In this document: positions 28,552 to 36,164 of the stretch, one piece after another
How positions within the stretch are numbered: the stretch's first letter is position 1
Layout: every line of letters begins with the position of its first letter
NCBI RefSeq assembly: GCF_002117125.1
Contig: NZ_CP019344.1
Span: 1,633,501 to 1,697,500, forward strand
Direction: 5' to 3'
DNA from: Nonlabens spongiae
Lineage (GTDB): Bacteria; Bacteroidota; Bacteroidia; Flavobacteriales; Flavobacteriaceae
DNA length: 64,000 nucleotides
Program-made: the position numbers and the translations under genes
The notes under the pieces: model-generated
The model's input: the letters and a program-made list of their open reading frames with translations, nothing else
What the model was told of the DNA's origin: nothing
The model's database searches: none

Positions 28552-28905
28552 TTACACTCCACCATCCAGACCGATCAATAAAATTTGAAACGGCTTTGAA
28601 TCTAAACCAAATTCTTCATATAAATTCTTATTAATAGTATTCTGAACGGGATTTAAACTTGGGTTGTAGAGCGTACTGCCCTTAGGATCAATCTTAAGGA
28701 TCAAAAGTTTGCGGTCTAACAATGCATCTCGTTGATTCTGGAAAAGCTTTAATTGTTCTAAAATCTCATCGCCCTCAGGATTTCCCGAGACAATTAATAT
28801 TAATCTGTTTTCCCAGCGGTATGCATCAAGAGAAAAGTTTTGAGCTTGGGTATTTTGTAACGCCATAGTAAAGAATGTTAATATAAGACAAGTAATATTT
28901 TTCAT
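28552..28905 (-). CDS. DUF4174 family exported protein, interrupted by an in-frame stop
   Basis: A 117-residue product with a signal peptide (to NTQAQ), followed by the DUF4174 thioredoxin-like core: RWENRLILIVSGNPEGDEILEQ and FQILLIGLDGGV. It lacks the CxxC of thioredoxins, as DUF4174 members do. The stop codon falls right after GLDGGV, where relatives continue for ~25 residues to an MPMRR motif that is still encoded in frame downstream (28462-28551). The family's function is unknown; it is probably periplasmic. A TAACTTTA box ends 5 nt before the ATG. The truncated product could still fold. Confidence 0.72.
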   Translation of the reverse strand: MKNITCLILTFFTMALQNTQAQNFSLDAYRWENRLILIVSGNPEGDEILEQLKLFQNQRDALLDRKLLILKIDPKGSTLYNPSLNPVQNTINKNLYEEFGLDSKPFQILLIGLDGGV

Positions 28906-28959
28906 TCCTTTAAAGTTACTTGAATCATCTAAGCCATCGTGATAATGAAATTATAATTG

Positions 28960-28975
28960 CGCTTTCGCGAAAGCG
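28960..28975. repeat. Palindrome copy 10 (intergenic)
   Basis: Perfect 16-mer between divergent starts. Confidence 0.97.
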
Positions 28976-29071
28976 AGACCTTCTTTCTCTATACCATCCA
29001 ATCAAAAACCAGGTAATTCCCCTATGGTGTGGCTCTCATAGTTTGTTCAATTTTGGACAAATTCAACAATC

Positions 29072-30785
29072 ATGAAAACAAATTACTTCAACACCGTTCT
29101 TATTCTCATCTTGTTCATCTTTCATTCTGGAGAGGCTCAGACTCTAGAATGGGCACATGCTCTAGGAGGAACAACCTTTGACGAGGGTTATGCCGTAGCC
29201 GTCGATGGTAGCGGAAATGTTTATCTCACAGGTTCCATGCAGGGAACTGGAGATTTTGATCCAGGAAGCGCCACGCTTAACCTCACCTCAAACGGGAGTC
29301 GCGACATATTTATCACAAAGCTCAATGCTCAAGGCATTCTCGAGTGGTCCCACAGTATAGGCGGTGCCTTTGCTGATGAAGGTTTTGCCATTGAGGCTGA
29401 TGCTTCTGGAAACGTATATGTTTTTGGGGAGTTTAATTTTGATGTGGACTTCGATCCGGGAGCAGGAGTTTTCAATTTGAACCAAGGAACTGGCGGAAAG
29501 GTATTTCTACTCAAGCTCAATGCGCAAGGAGATTTTGTATGGGCAAAAGCGATAGGTGGCCCCTTTGCAAATGGAGGCGTCGAGGCTGGAAATTCATTAA
29601 AACTTGACAGCAGTGGTAACATCTATGTTAACGGGAGCTTTGACGGCACACCAGATTTTGACCCTGGAACTGGAGTGGTTTCCATAACCTCTAATGGCTC
29701 TGAAGACATCTATGTTGCTAAGTACGATAATAATGGAGGTCTTATTTGGGTTAAGGGTTTTGGCGGAGCAGAAAGAGATGAGGCATTCTTTTTAGATATA
29801 GATGCTGCAGGCAATGTCTATTCTACTGGACGTTTTAGAGATGTGGTCGATTTTGATCCTGGAAGTGGAACAAGTACGCTCACATCAACTGGTGTATATG
29901 ATGTTTTTGTACATAAGATGGATACTAATGGCAACTATCAATGGTCGAAATCCTTTGGGGCGATCATCTTCTACGGAAGAAGGTTTAGGTATAGCTGTAG
30001 ACCCATCAGGTAATGTTTACACTACAGGTACATTTTCAGGAGTTATGGATATTGATCCTTCTGCTGGAACAGATAATGTGACGTCACGTGGAGCGGCAGA
30101 TATTTTTGTTCAAAAATTGGATCCTAACGGTGACTACCTATGGGGCAGATCTTTTGGCAGCTCTTCTACTGAAGAGGTGTTTTCCATAGATTGTGATGCT
30201 GCTGGTAATGTTTATACCACGGGATTTTTTCAAGGTAGAGCCGACTTCGATCCAGGCGCGGCAGACTTTTTTATCACCGAACAGGGTATTCAAGATACCT
30301 TCATCCACAAGATACTCTCAAATGGGGATTTTGGCTGGGTCACCACTCTTGGATCTAATCTCAGTAATCACGGTCTAGGCATAGTAACAGACGCCTTAAA
30401 TAATGTGTATACGACTGGTTATATGACGGGTTCAGTCGATTTTGACCCAGAGGCAAACAGCACTCAAACACTTACTAGCGCTGGTCAAACTGATATTTTC
30501 ATTCAAAAGCTCAATCAGAATACTGCTAGTCTTGATGATCAACTAGGTCTTGAAAATCTAGTGGTTTACCCTAATCCAACACAAGGTGAGGTCAATTTTG
30601 AGATTCCTGTTTCTGCTGAGTCTGTCAATATATCCATTTACAATTCTGCCGGTCAGCTGCTTAAGGAAGAGCGTTTAGAAACTGTCGGTTTTCATACCAT
30701 GATGTTGTCTGCTCCCAGTGGCATCTACTTGATGCAGGTTCAGTCAGGTGCTGCGTCAAAAACATTTAAATTGATCAAACAATAG
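29072..30785 (+). pseudogene. SBBP beta-propeller secreted protein with T9SS tail, frameshifted at 29957-29960
   Basis: The intact reading would be 570 residues: a signal peptide (to SGEAQ), about nine ~50-residue propeller repeats with AxxxDxxGNVYxTGxFxGxxDFDPG cores, and a C-terminal sorting domain from VVYPNPTQGEVNFEIP to TFKLIKQ. The frame breaks at a GGGG run (29957-29960): frame 1 ends at 30013 as nonsense, while the next frame continues with RSSSTEEGLGIAVDPSGNVY. Removing one G restores a continuous 571-codon gene reading SFGRSSSTEE, matching a later repeat with SFGSSSTEE. Real inactivation, phase variation and sequencing error are all possible. Probable T9SS surface protein. Confidence 0.85.
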
Positions 30786-30810
30786 GTGTTTAGAAGTTTG
30801 TAGGTTGTTT

Positions 30811-30826
30811 CGCTTTCGCGAAAGCG
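30811..30826. repeat. Palindrome copy 11 (intergenic)
   Basis: Perfect 16-mer, 25 bp after the propeller gene stop. Confidence 0.97.
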
Positions 30827-30922
30827 AGAACACTTAAGAATGCTATTACAAGCCAGCTATATTGACGCTTTTTTATTTTGAAAAACGCAGTGATGCTGTA
30901 TCTTTAGGCTAAAGATTAAACT

Positions 30923-31576
30923 ATGAACGATATACTGGAATTACTCAATTCACCTACAGGAAAGCAATTAATCAGCGGTGCTGCATCGCAAACCGGCGCC
31001 AGCGAGAGCCAGACCCAAAGCGTGCTCGCACAAGCCCTACCCCTTATTATGGGTGGGATGCAAAAGAATGCACAAACTCCAGAGGGAGCTGCAGCCTTGA
31101 GCAACGCCCTAGACAACCCAAAACACCGTGGTGGCGGTATGATGGATATGGTAGGGCAAATATTTGGTTCAGGAGCCGGTAGTCCAGACGCTTTGCTAAG
31201 TGAAGGAAGCGGGATTTTAGGTCATGTTTTTGGCTCGAACAAGTCCAATGTGGAAAACGCCCTAGCCGACAAAAATGGGCTGGATAGTTCTACGATCAGT
31301 AAAATAATAGCTTTTGCAGCGCCTATAGTTATGGGCTATTTAAGTAAGAAGAAACACAATGACAATCCGCAGACTAACGATGTTCAAGGGCTTTTAGGAT
31401 CTGTTTTGGGTGGGCTGAGCAACGATACACCTGGTGATAGTGCCATGGGCATGCTCAACTCTGTTCTTGATAGCGATGGCGATGGAAGTGCGCTCAATGA
31501 TCTAGCAGGCAAATTTCTAGGTGGTGATAAAGACAAAAAAGGCGGTGGAGGCCTCCTAGGCGGACTTTTAGGATAA
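30923..31576 (+). CDS. DUF937 domain protein
   Basis: A 217-residue DUF937 protein: MNDILELLNSPTGKQLISGAA at the N-terminus, ALPLIMGGMQKN in the middle and a low-complexity C-terminus rich in Gly, Leu, Asp and Lys (GGGLLGGLLG). No signal peptide or true transmembrane helix, so it is predicted cytoplasmic. The family is widespread in bacteria but uncharacterised. A strong hairpin (31596-31647) follows, suggesting a monocistronic unit. Palindrome copy 30811 lies in the upstream gap. Confidence 0.85.
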   Translation: MNDILELLNSPTGKQLISGAASQTGASESQTQSVLAQALPLIMGGMQKNAQTPEGAAALSNALDNPKHRGGGMMDMVGQIFGSGAGSPDALLSEGSGILGHVFGSNKSNVENALADKNGLDSSTISKIIAFAAPIVMGYLSKKKHNDNPQTNDVQGLLGSVLGGLSNDTPGDSAMGMLNSVLDSDGDGSALNDLAGKFLGGDKDKKGGGGLLGGLLG

Positions 31577-31595
31577 TATTCTTACCACAATCACA

Positions 31596-31647
31596 AACCG
31601 TTGTTTAATTTATAGGTGTTCTACCTAAATTGAGCAACGGTTCTTTT
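31596..31647 (+). terminator. Terminator after DUF937 gene
   Basis: AACCGTTG/CAACGGTT outer stem with an inner TAGGT/ACCTA stem and a TTCTTTT-like tail; 19 bp after the stop. Confidence 0.75.
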
Positions 31648-31741
31648 ATGCGTCAAACAGTCAATCTTAGCCAAAAGCTGGATTCACTCATCCATGCAAC
31701 GCGTTCAATAGATCGAACTATGGAACGGTACGCTGTAAGGC

Positions 31742-31749
31742 TATTTTTA
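31742..31749 (+). promoter_or_regulatory. -7-like box of DUF6146 gene, leaderless spacing
   Basis: TATTTTTA, then TCCT and the ATG: 4-nt spacing; last base A instead of G. Confidence 0.45.
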
Positions 31750-31753
31750 TCCT

Positions 31754-32167
31754 ATGAAAAATGTATTCTACACCCTCGGCCTATTGTTTATCGTGATCGC
31801 ATGCTCCAGTCAGCGCGATTCAAGCAATCAAAAAAAGAAAACCGCTTATCAGGTACAAAATGACACCATACGTATTGCTAACGACAGTCTGGAATACGAG
31901 ATCATTATTATTGAGCCTGGATTTTATTCTTGGCTCGCAACTCAGCCACCTCGCGGATTTTATTCTCAATCGACTTTAGAAATCCGCAATCAATTTAGAG
32001 TCAGGGAATATAATCTTAGAGTTCGTAATCCCATTTCTTACGATCCTGATCTCTACATTTTTAGTATAGACTATGAGAATGGTATCGATTACGGCTACGA
32101 GGTTAACTATTTGCTTTATAATTGGTTCCTTTTCTTTGAGCAGCGTTATAATCAGAAATTGTTGTAG
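31754..32167 (+). CDS. DUF6146-type lipoprotein
   Basis: A 137-residue lipoprotein: signal and lipobox IVIACS at the N-terminus, then a conserved core rich in Tyr/Asp (EPGFYSWLATQPPRGFYS, EVNYLLYNWFLFF). It matches what is called DUF6146 in Flavobacteriia, with no known function. A TATTTTTA box ends exactly 4 nt before the ATG, so the transcript may be leaderless. The next gene (DUF6787) starts 14 bp downstream but has its own -7 box in that gap. The pair is conserved in the group, to my knowledge. Confidence 0.8.
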   Translation: MKNVFYTLGLLFIVIACSSQRDSSNQKKKTAYQVQNDTIRIANDSLEYEIIIIEPGFYSWLATQPPRGFYSQSTLEIRNQFRVREYNLRVRNPISYDPDLYIFSIDYENGIDYGYEVNYLLYNWFLFFEQRYNQKLL

Positions 32168-32169
32168 CC

Positions 32170-32177
32170 TATTTTTG
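32170..32177 (+). promoter_or_regulatory. -7 box of DUF6787 gene, leaderless spacing
   Basis: TATTTTTG, then CAGC and the ATG; it lies in the 14-bp gap after the upstream gene. Confidence 0.6.
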
Positions 32178-32181
32178 CAGC

Positions 32182-32694
32182 ATGCAAAGACTTAAGGAGA
32201 ACTGGGACATCACTAGAAACTGGCAACTTATTTATATATTTCTGGGCATAGTAGCTCTACTGGCATCAGGATATTTTATTGCCATAAAACTTATTCCAAC
32301 AGTTTTTGAAGACGCTACTTATGAATATTTGTTTGTTGCGGTAGTCACCCTGATCCTAGCTTATTTTATCTACAGGCTCTGCATCTGGATATTTCAAAAA
32401 CTCTATAAAAAGTGGAATGTAGAGCGACGTTACCGCATGATCGCCATCTTCTTGGTATTTGCTATTACGGGATCTGCATCGGCAAGACTTTCAGGGCCTT
32501 TTCTAGAGTTGTTTGAAATAGATCTGGACCATCTCTCGCCATGGGTTTTCTGGCCTATCAGATTGCTGGTCATTTTTCCAGTCTATCAAATTCTACTTGT
32601 CGTTATAGGCTGGTTGTTTGGTCAGTTTGATTTTTTCTGGTGGTTTGAAAAGAAAATGCTGAGGCGTTTTGGGATCAAATTTGATTCTGAGTGA
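32182..32694 (+). CDS. DUF6787-type membrane protein
   Basis: A 170-residue membrane protein with four predicted helices. The N-terminal MQRLKENWDITRNWQLI and the C-terminal FGQFDFFWWFEKKMLRRFG are the conserved ends of the family, which is uncharacterised. It follows the DUF6146 gene by 14 bp. That gap contains TATTTTTG (32170-32177) placed exactly 4 nt before the ATG, so it can be transcribed separately as a leaderless mRNA. Confidence 0.82.
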   Translation: MQRLKENWDITRNWQLIYIFLGIVALLASGYFIAIKLIPTVFEDATYEYLFVAVVTLILAYFIYRLCIWIFQKLYKKWNVERRYRMIAIFLVFAITGSASARLSGPFLELFEIDLDHLSPWVFWPIRLLVIFPVYQILLVVIGWLFGQFDFFWWFEKKMLRRFGIKFDSE

Positions 32695-32777
32695 TGCGTT
32701 CAAGGCTAGAGCGACTGATCCTATTTTTATTATAACATCTTACCTATATTTACTTTTTAAAATTAAAGACCAATCTC

Positions 32778-33491
32778 ATGGATAACAACCCACAGTTTGA
32801 CCCAGAATTTGAATCACTCATTAGTGTTAATGAAGTTGAGCGCGCTGCATTTTATCGTAAGACTTATGCTCATGTAGCCCTCGCAACCTTGCTGTTTATA
32901 GTTATTGAGACTATTTTTCTAAACATTCCAGTACTTGTTGAGTTCATGCTGGGAATGCTGCAAGGCTGGAAATGGTTTATTGTTCTAGGGTTATTCATCT
33001 TTGCAACAAACTATGCCGAAAAGATTGCTCATACCAGTCACGATAAAGGCATTCAATACTTAGGCCTTCTTCTTTTTGTGGTAGCTGAGGCTCTTATTTT
33101 CATCCCATTGATTTATATCGCCATCGTTATGGGAGAAATGAATGGATCAGACACATTAAATCAAGCGGCAATAACGACACTAGCCCTTTTTACAGGTTTA
33201 AGCGCAGTAGTCCTGGTAACTAAAAAAGACTTCTCATTCTTGCGTAGTATTATCATGGTGGGGTCGTTTGTTGCCCTAGGGATTATCATCGCAGGTGTGA
33301 TATTTGGTTTTAATCTTGGCTTGGTGTTTTCTGGCGGAATGGTATTGCTGGCATCGGCATCAATTCTTTACCAGACTTCTAACTTGATCCACAAGTATAG
33401 TACAGATCAATATGTAGGAGCTTCTTTAGGTCTCTTTGCATCACTCATGTTACTGTTCTGGTATGTTTTAAGCATTTTCTCAAGAGATTAA
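32778..33491 (+). CDS. Bax inhibitor-1/YccA family membrane protein
   Basis: A 237-residue protein with seven transmembrane helices and the BI-1/LFG-like layout: a short acidic N-terminus (DNNPQFDPEFESL), then YRKTYAHVALATLLF, TTLALFTGLSAVVLVTKKDFSFLR and an aspartate-containing C-terminal loop. BI-1 proteins are pH-sensitive calcium-leak channels, and bacterial members can interact with FtsH. No substrate can be read here. It is followed by an M90-type peptidase frame that has no clear start codon, with no terminator between them. Confidence 0.9.
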   Translation: MDNNPQFDPEFESLISVNEVERAAFYRKTYAHVALATLLFIVIETIFLNIPVLVEFMLGMLQGWKWFIVLGLFIFATNYAEKIAHTSHDKGIQYLGLLLFVVAEALIFIPLIYIAIVMGEMNGSDTLNQAAITTLALFTGLSAVVLVTKKDFSFLRSIIMVGSFVALGIIIAGVIFGFNLGLVFSGGMVLLASASILYQTSNLIHKYSTDQYVGASLGLFASLMLLFWYVLSIFSRD

Positions 33492-33627
33492 GGCAGTACA
33501 TTTTATACAGGTTTCCAGTTTCCAATATGACTGGCTTGCACCTTATGCTTTAGGAGCGTTTGGGATTTTTGCAACCACCTACCTTACTCATATCGCACTC
33601 AAATTTTCTCAACACAGGAAAGATTAT

Positions 33628-34338
33628 TTGTGGTACCGGCAATTCTGGTCCTACAAAAAATTGAAGCCTCATCAAAAAGTGATTCTTGAATCTTATGCAT
33701 TTTTTGCTGGCTTGAATGTTAAGAATAAGAAAGAATTTGAGCACCGCGTAGCAAATTTTATCGCCGATAAAGATTTCAAGCACAGATACGGTACTCCCGT
33801 TACTGATGAGCAAAAGGCACTTATTTCTGCCGTGGCGTGTCGGTTGAGTTTTGGAAGGCGGTCTTATCTATTTCCCACACTGGATACCATATTGATCTTT
33901 GATCAAGCTTTTACTTCACCCATCAATTCTAACCTTCACAAAGGAGAATTCAACCCAGCGGCAAAGGTTGTCGCGCTGTCCTGGGCAGATTTCAAAGAGG
34001 GCATGGATATTACAAATGATAATTTGCATTTAGGCATTCATGAATTTACCCACGTCATGCATTTTGAAAGCGAGCAAATGGATGATATTGACGCCATGCG
34101 TTATCATAAATACCATCAGGTAATTTTGAAGTTCCTCATGCAACCCGGCACGCGTGAAAAACTGGATCAAACCCGATTTTTTAGAGATTATGCTTTTACT
34201 AACCAATATGAATTTATGGCGGTTCTTACCGAGTACTTTTTTGAATCTACAGAGGAATTTGAACAAACCTTTCCTGATTTATTCAACGCCATCCAAAAAG
34301 CCTTACTCTACAAAAAGGAATGGCTTTTTAAAATCTAG
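33628..34338 (+). CDS. MtfA-like zinc peptidase (M90), N-terminus uncertain
   Basis: A 236-residue piece beginning at TTG 33628, with the zinc-peptidase motif HEFTH and a downstream glutamate-rich helix (EFMAVLTEYFFESTEEF), as in MtfA-type proteins. The frame continues upstream without a stop back into the BI-1 gene, and from about 33529 it encodes a plausible membrane helix (DWLAPYALGAFGIFATTYL) that flavobacterial homologs also have. There is no ATG, GTG or TTG at a suitable place there, so the true start may be non-canonical, or one base may be missing. The last 4 bp overlap the convergent gamma-carbonic-anhydrase-like gene. Cytoplasmic face, membrane anchored. Confidence 0.8.
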   Translation: MWYRQFWSYKKLKPHQKVILESYAFFAGLNVKNKKEFEHRVANFIADKDFKHRYGTPVTDEQKALISAVACRLSFGRRSYLFPTLDTILIFDQAFTSPINSNLHKGEFNPAAKVVALSWADFKEGMDITNDNLHLGIHEFTHVMHFESEQMDDIDAMRYHKYHQVILKFLMQPGTREKLDQTRFFRDYAFTNQYEFMAVLTEYFFESTEEFEQTFPDLFNAIQKALLYKKEWLFKI

Positions 34339-34937
34339 CCTTTTCTCTTAAGCTCTGCGAGAGTTTTATAAAAATCTTCCTGAACTGGTCGATGCTCAGG
34401 AATCTCCCGTAGAGGATCAACCTCTTGCATGGTTTCATGACAGTCAGTAGGCAGTTGCTGGTAAAGTTTTGTCCCAGCTGTTTTCCAGTCCAGCATGGCA
34501 TCGGTAACATGCTTGATTTTTTTAGCAGGATTGCCTACGATCAGTGATCGCGGCTCAAAAACAGCTTCTGCTTTTACAAAAGACAGCGCTCCTACTATAC
34601 AGCCCTCTCCTATTTCGGCTCCGTCCATAATCACACTGTTCATACCAATCAGACAATTGGCTCCCAGATTAGCTCCATGTATGATCGCGCCGTGTCCTAT
34701 GTGTGCGCTTTCGCGAAAGCGTATACTTTTTCCAGGAAACATGTGAACCACACAATTCTCCTGAACATTCACGCCATCTTCTAGGATAATCTCACCCCAG
34801 TCACCTCGTATCACAGCACCTGGACCCACATAACAATTTTTACCAATGACCACATTGCCGATCACAGTCGCTTGGGGATGAATAAAACTGCTGCGGTCTA
34901 CTACGGGAATATGACCTTTAAAGGAATAGCACGGCAT
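34335..34937 (-). CDS. PaaY/gamma-carbonic-anhydrase-like hexapeptide-repeat protein
   Basis: A 200-residue left-handed beta-helix protein. The YSFKGHIPVVDRSSFIHPQA start, RGDWGEI, and the metal-binding histidines in NCVVHMFPG and AHIGHGAIIHGA match PaaY-type proteins, which are thioesterase/gamma-CA relatives. Palindrome copy 34706-34721 is read as IRFRESAHIGHG: it replaces the loop just before the metal histidines without changing the spacing. lipB lies 2 bp upstream on the same strand, so they share a transcript. Carbonic anhydrase or acyl-CoA thioesterase activity cannot be told apart from sequence. Confidence 0.87.
   Translation of the reverse strand: MPCYSFKGHIPVVDRSSFIHPQATVIGNVVIGKNCYVGPGAVIRGDWGEIILEDGVNVQENCVVHMFPGKSIRFRESAHIGHGAIIHGANLGANCLIGMNSVIMDGAEIGEGCIVGALSFVKAEAVFEPRSLIVGNPAKKIKHVTDAMLDWKTAGTKLYQQLPTDCHETMQEVDPLREIPEHRPVQEDFYKTLAELKRKG
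34706..34721. repeat. Palindrome copy 12 (in PaaY-like gene)
   Basis: Perfect 16-mer, read as RFRES. Confidence 0.97.
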
Positions 34938-34939
34938 GT

Positions 34940-35641
34940 TTAAGGAATAACCAGATTAGCATCAAACAACTCAACAAAATAGCGTTTGATCTTTTCTTTG
35001 ATCTCGCTTTCATCCACAACTCTTCCTAACTCTGTACCTAGAGAAGTGACGGACTTGTCCTCAATGCCACAAGGAACGATGTGATCAAAATAACCCAAAT
35101 CTGTATTTACATTAAATGCAAAACCGTGCATGGTGACCCAGCGGCTTGCTCGCACGCCCAGCGCACAAATCTTGCGCGCAATTGGCGTTCCCACATCTAG
35201 CCAAACGCCTGTTTCTCCCTCACTACGCTCTCCCTTTAGTCCATAATCTGCGAGAATTTTGATAAAGATTTCCTCTAGATAACGCAGGTATTTATGAATA
35301 TCAGTAAAGAAATTCTCTAAATCAAGAATGGGGTAACCAGTTATCTGACCTGGCCCGTGGTACGTTATGTCGCCTCCACGATTGATCTTATAAAAGGATG
35401 CTCCTATCCTATCCAGTTTTACCTGGTTTGCCAGCAGGTTTTTTTCATCGCCACTCTTCCCGAGCGTGTAAACATGATCATGTTCTACAAACAAAAGATG
35501 ATTAGGCGTTTCAAGTCCCGCATCTTCACGCCTGTTTTTAATTTTGATATCGAGAATCTCCTTAAAAAGCTTCTCCTGATAGTCCCAAGCCTCTTTATAA
35601 TCGAGCCTTTTTAGATCTTTGAAGTAAACAGATTTGTTCAT
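34940..35641 (-). CDS. lipB: Octanoyl-[ACP]:protein N-octanoyltransferase LipB
   Basis: A 233-residue enzyme that transfers octanoate from ACP to lipoyl domains, such as the E2 component encoded at 61991-63310. The conserved NRGGDITYHGPGQITGYPILDL block, the VRASRWVTMHGFAFNVN segment and the catalytic PCGIEDK cysteine are present. Its ATG lies exactly 4 nt after a TACCTTTG box (35653-35646), which predicts a leaderless transcript. Operon with the PaaY-like gene (2-bp gap). Confidence 0.96.
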   Translation of the reverse strand: MNKSVYFKDLKRLDYKEAWDYQEKLFKEILDIKIKNRREDAGLETPNHLLFVEHDHVYTLGKSGDEKNLLANQVKLDRIGASFYKINRGGDITYHGPGQITGYPILDLENFFTDIHKYLRYLEEIFIKILADYGLKGERSEGETGVWLDVGTPIARKICALGVRASRWVTMHGFAFNVNTDLGYFDHIVPCGIEDKSVTSLGTELGRVVDESEIKEKIKRYFVELFDANLVIP

Positions 35642-35645
35642 GAAA

Positions 35646-35653
35646 CAAAGGTA
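35646..35653 (-). promoter_or_regulatory. -7 box of lipB, leaderless spacing
   Basis: TACCTTTG, then TTTC and the ATG at 35641. Confidence 0.65.
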
Positions 35654-35715
35654 GGTTTTGTTTAAGGAGTCTGGTTGGTTTTAAGAATACCTTGAACTTT
35701 GAGGAGTAACCGCGA

Positions 35716-35874
35716 TCAACGCTCTGGATTATTCAAAATGATCAAAGCAGCGATCACTCCGGGAATCCAGCCTAATAAAGTGAGGATAAAAACGATCACC
35801 ACAGAACCACAACCTTTACCGATTACCGCAAGTGGTGGAAAAATGATGGCAAGAATTACTCTCCAGATGGACAT
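35716..35874 (-). CDS. YqaE/Pmp3 family small membrane protein
   Basis: A 52-residue proteolipid too short for many ORF filters. It reads MSIWRVILAIIFPPLAVIGK, then GCGSVVIVFILTLLGWIPG and VIAALIILNNPER: two transmembrane helices joined by a short loop, the classic PMP3/YqaE (UPF0057) pattern with the PPLAV and GWIPGVIHA-like motifs. Members influence membrane potential and salt tolerance. It lies upstream of lipB on the same strand with a 74-bp gap. The opposite-strand frame at 35699-35899 is only its shadow. Confidence 0.92.
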   Translation of the reverse strand: MSIWRVILAIIFPPLAVIGKGCGSVVIVFILTLLGWIPGVIAALIILNNPER

Positions 35875-36056
35875 AGGGATGATTTTATTGAAAGGTTAAA
35901 AATTCAGCTTTGAGTTAAGTATTTCAACACATTTTCTTTCTCTCAGTCAGTTCGCAGTTGCGGTATGCAGTTGACAGAAAATATCCTTTCATTAAAAAGG
36001 GCTTCTAGCCTATTACCACTAGCAGCTTGCTCATTCAACAAATACCCAAATCACCT

Positions 36057-36091
36057 GCTCACGGCTCACGGCTCACAGCTAACAGCTAAAA
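36057..36091 (+). repeat. Five 7-bp tandem units upstream of lysS
   Basis: GCTCACG twice, GCTCACA, GCTAACA, GCTAAAA: progressively degenerate 7-bp direct repeat just upstream of the lysS promoter. Confidence 0.85.
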
Positions 36092-36112
36092 TAAGACCTT
36101 GTTAAAAGCACT

Positions 36113-36142
36113 TTGTTACAGCTCGCAGCAAAGTTATCTTTG
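36113..36142 (+). promoter_or_regulatory. lysS promoter
   Basis: TTG (36113-36115), 19-nt spacer, TATCTTTG (36135-36142); 22-nt leader. A good match to the Bacteroidetes consensus. Confidence 0.72.
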
Positions 36143-36164
36143 CAAATTCAAAAAATTGTAGATC

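Noticed and set aside
35699..35899. 66-residue plus-strand frame
   Set aside because: It is the antisense shadow of the YqaE/Pmp3 gene; its sequence has no family features.
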